A stretch of 64,000 bases of DNA from Arthrobacter sp. U41 (GTDB taxonomy: Bacteria > Actinomycetota > Actinomycetes > Actinomycetales > Micrococcaceae): positions 1 through 64,000 of the forward strand of contig NZ_VEGI01000001.1 in NCBI RefSeq assembly GCF_007679325.1. Reading direction: 5' to 3'. A program made the position numbers and the translations under genes. How positions within the stretch are numbered: position 1 is the stretch's first letter; every line of letters starts with the position of its first letter. Shown piece by piece: positions 63,195-64,000 of this stretch. The notes under the pieces are model-generated. The model ran no database searches and was not told the origin of the DNA. It saw nothing but the letters and a program-made list of their open reading frames with translations.

Positions 63195-64000
63195 TCACGC
63201 CTTCGGTGTGCTGCCGGGGTCCGGTTTGCCGGATCCCCGCCGCGCCCGGCGCGCGCGAATCGCATCGTCTTCCTGCTTGAGGATAACCTCGAGGTCCTTT
63301 TTGTCACCCGTCAAGGGCCGCCACCACGCGATGGCCGGGTCGGAGTCGAGGAGGATTGTGCGGGAAAGGAGTGTGAGGGGCACTGCGAGGACCGCTCCGG
63401 CTGGCCCGAGAATGACGGCCCAGAACAGCACTGAGGCGAACGTTATCGTCTCACTGAGGGCCACCGCATTGCCGACGTACTTGGGCTGGATGATGGACTG
63501 AATGACCGTGTTGATCCCGCCGTAGAACACAATCACGGCAACTACAGTAGGCCACCCGCCGGTGAGGAACCCGAAGAACAGCGGCGGGACGATCGCAATA
63601 AAGTAGCCGATGTTTGGGATGAAGCTGCAAATGAAGGACAGCAAACCCCACAGCAGGGCGCCGGGTACCTGCAGGATCGTCAGGAGGAGCCAGTTGAAAA
63701 GTCCCTGGGCTACCCCCAGGACGGTGGTGGCCACCATGTACCGGCGGACGCCGCGCCCAAAGTCGTTGAACGCGGTTACCATGTCCGGCCGGTGGTAATT
63801 CAGGTGGGTCAGCACGGCCGGCATACGCGAGCCATCCACCCCCATGAGGATCAGCATCGTCAGGATGACCACGAGGCCGCCCACAATGCTCGTGATGTTT
63901 CCCAGGACTCCGCCGATGAAGCTGATCAGACGGCCGGGAGTAAACCCCTGCAGAACGGCCTGCGTCTGTTCGGGGCCGAACCCCACTGATTCCAGCAGTG
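63195..64000 (-). CDS. AI-2E/PerM family transporter, partial
   Basis: At least 268 residues; the frame is open to the window end, so the N-terminus is missing. Several helices with IGGVLGNITSIVGGLVVILT, LWGLLSFICSFIPNIGYFIAI and LFWAVILGPAGAVLAVPLTLL, the usual AI-2E transporter features. The C-terminal tail is short and basic (RARRARRGSGK). Such proteins export small molecules or Na+; the role is uncertain. Confidence 0.88.
   Translation of the reverse strand, partial: LLESVGFGPEQTQAVLQGFTPGRLISFIGGVLGNITSIVGGLVVILTMLILMGVDGSRMPAVLTHLNYHRPDMVTAFNDFGRGVRRYMVATTVLGVAQGLFNWLLLTILQVPGALLWGLLSFICSFIPNIGYFIAIVPPLFFGFLTGGWPTVVAVIVFYGGINTVIQSIIQPKYVGNAVALSETITFASVLFWAVILGPAGAVLAVPLTLLSRTILLDSDPAIAWWRPLTGDKKDLEVILKQEDDAIRARRARRGSGKPDPGSTPKA

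Overview
The window is very GC-rich, densely coded DNA with frequent GTG starts, ATGA stop/start overlaps and actinobacterial gene families (MetS-type NSS subunit, CsoR/CstR repressor, GAP/Sap-family membrane protein, DUF2252, TerC). It looks like chromosome of a soil actinobacterium. Arthrobacter/Pseudarthrobacter-type Micrococcaceae fits best, but this is inferred from gene content and style, not from a marker gene. I found no rRNA, tRNA, CRISPR array, prophage or transposase.

Layout. 1-9.3 kb is the right part of a nonribosomal biosynthetic cluster, cut by the left edge: the end of an SbnA-type 2,3-diaminopropionate (Dap) precursor enzyme, a polymerase-like protein with three tandem carrier domains fused to a six-helix Pls/PosA terminal module, a separate adenylation-carrier protein, a SyrP-like Fe/2-oxoglutarate oxygenase, SbnB, and a LuxE-family acyl-protein synthetase. 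9.6-18.7 kb holds cell-wall and membrane genes (lytic transglycosylase, cysteine-protease-like lipoprotein, quinone oxidoreductase, FocA-like channel, MetP/MetS-type Na+ symporter pair, acyltransferase-3/cupin fusion, DedA). 18.9-24.3 kb has a thioredoxin-reductase-like flavoprotein with a divergent XRE-cupin regulator, then a ClC transporter/glutamate decarboxylase pair suggesting acid resistance. 24.3-41.3 kb is a mosaic of single genes (GH46 chitosanase, P450, AlkD-like protein, APC permease, DUF2252, K+ channel, 5'-3' exonuclease, beta-lactamase-like hydrolase, baeRF protein, ferritin, MFS, SelO).

41.4-47.1 kb is a complete cst-like sulfide/persulfide detoxification locus: a CstR-type repressor, three operator-like palindromes, rhodanese-DUF2892, TauE exporter, rhodanese, thioredoxin, a fourth operator, a CstB-like persulfide dioxygenase-rhodanese, and an MFS transporter. 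47.1-64 kb carries PhoD and M28 hydrolases, TerC behind a structured leader, a dTMP-kinase-like protein, Nudix and 2H genes, a DSD1-family enzyme, an MBL hydrolase, a SulP transporter behind a membrane protein, a DHA2 exporter, small membrane proteins and a truncated AI-2E transporter.

The most novel candidate is the first block. SbnA and SbnB would supply Dap, the adenylation-carrier protein would activate it, the oxygenase could hydroxylate it while tethered, and the T-T-T-Pls protein could polymerise or ligate it. Pls-type polymerases normally carry the adenylation domain in cis and a single carrier domain, so a split system with three carriers is unusual.
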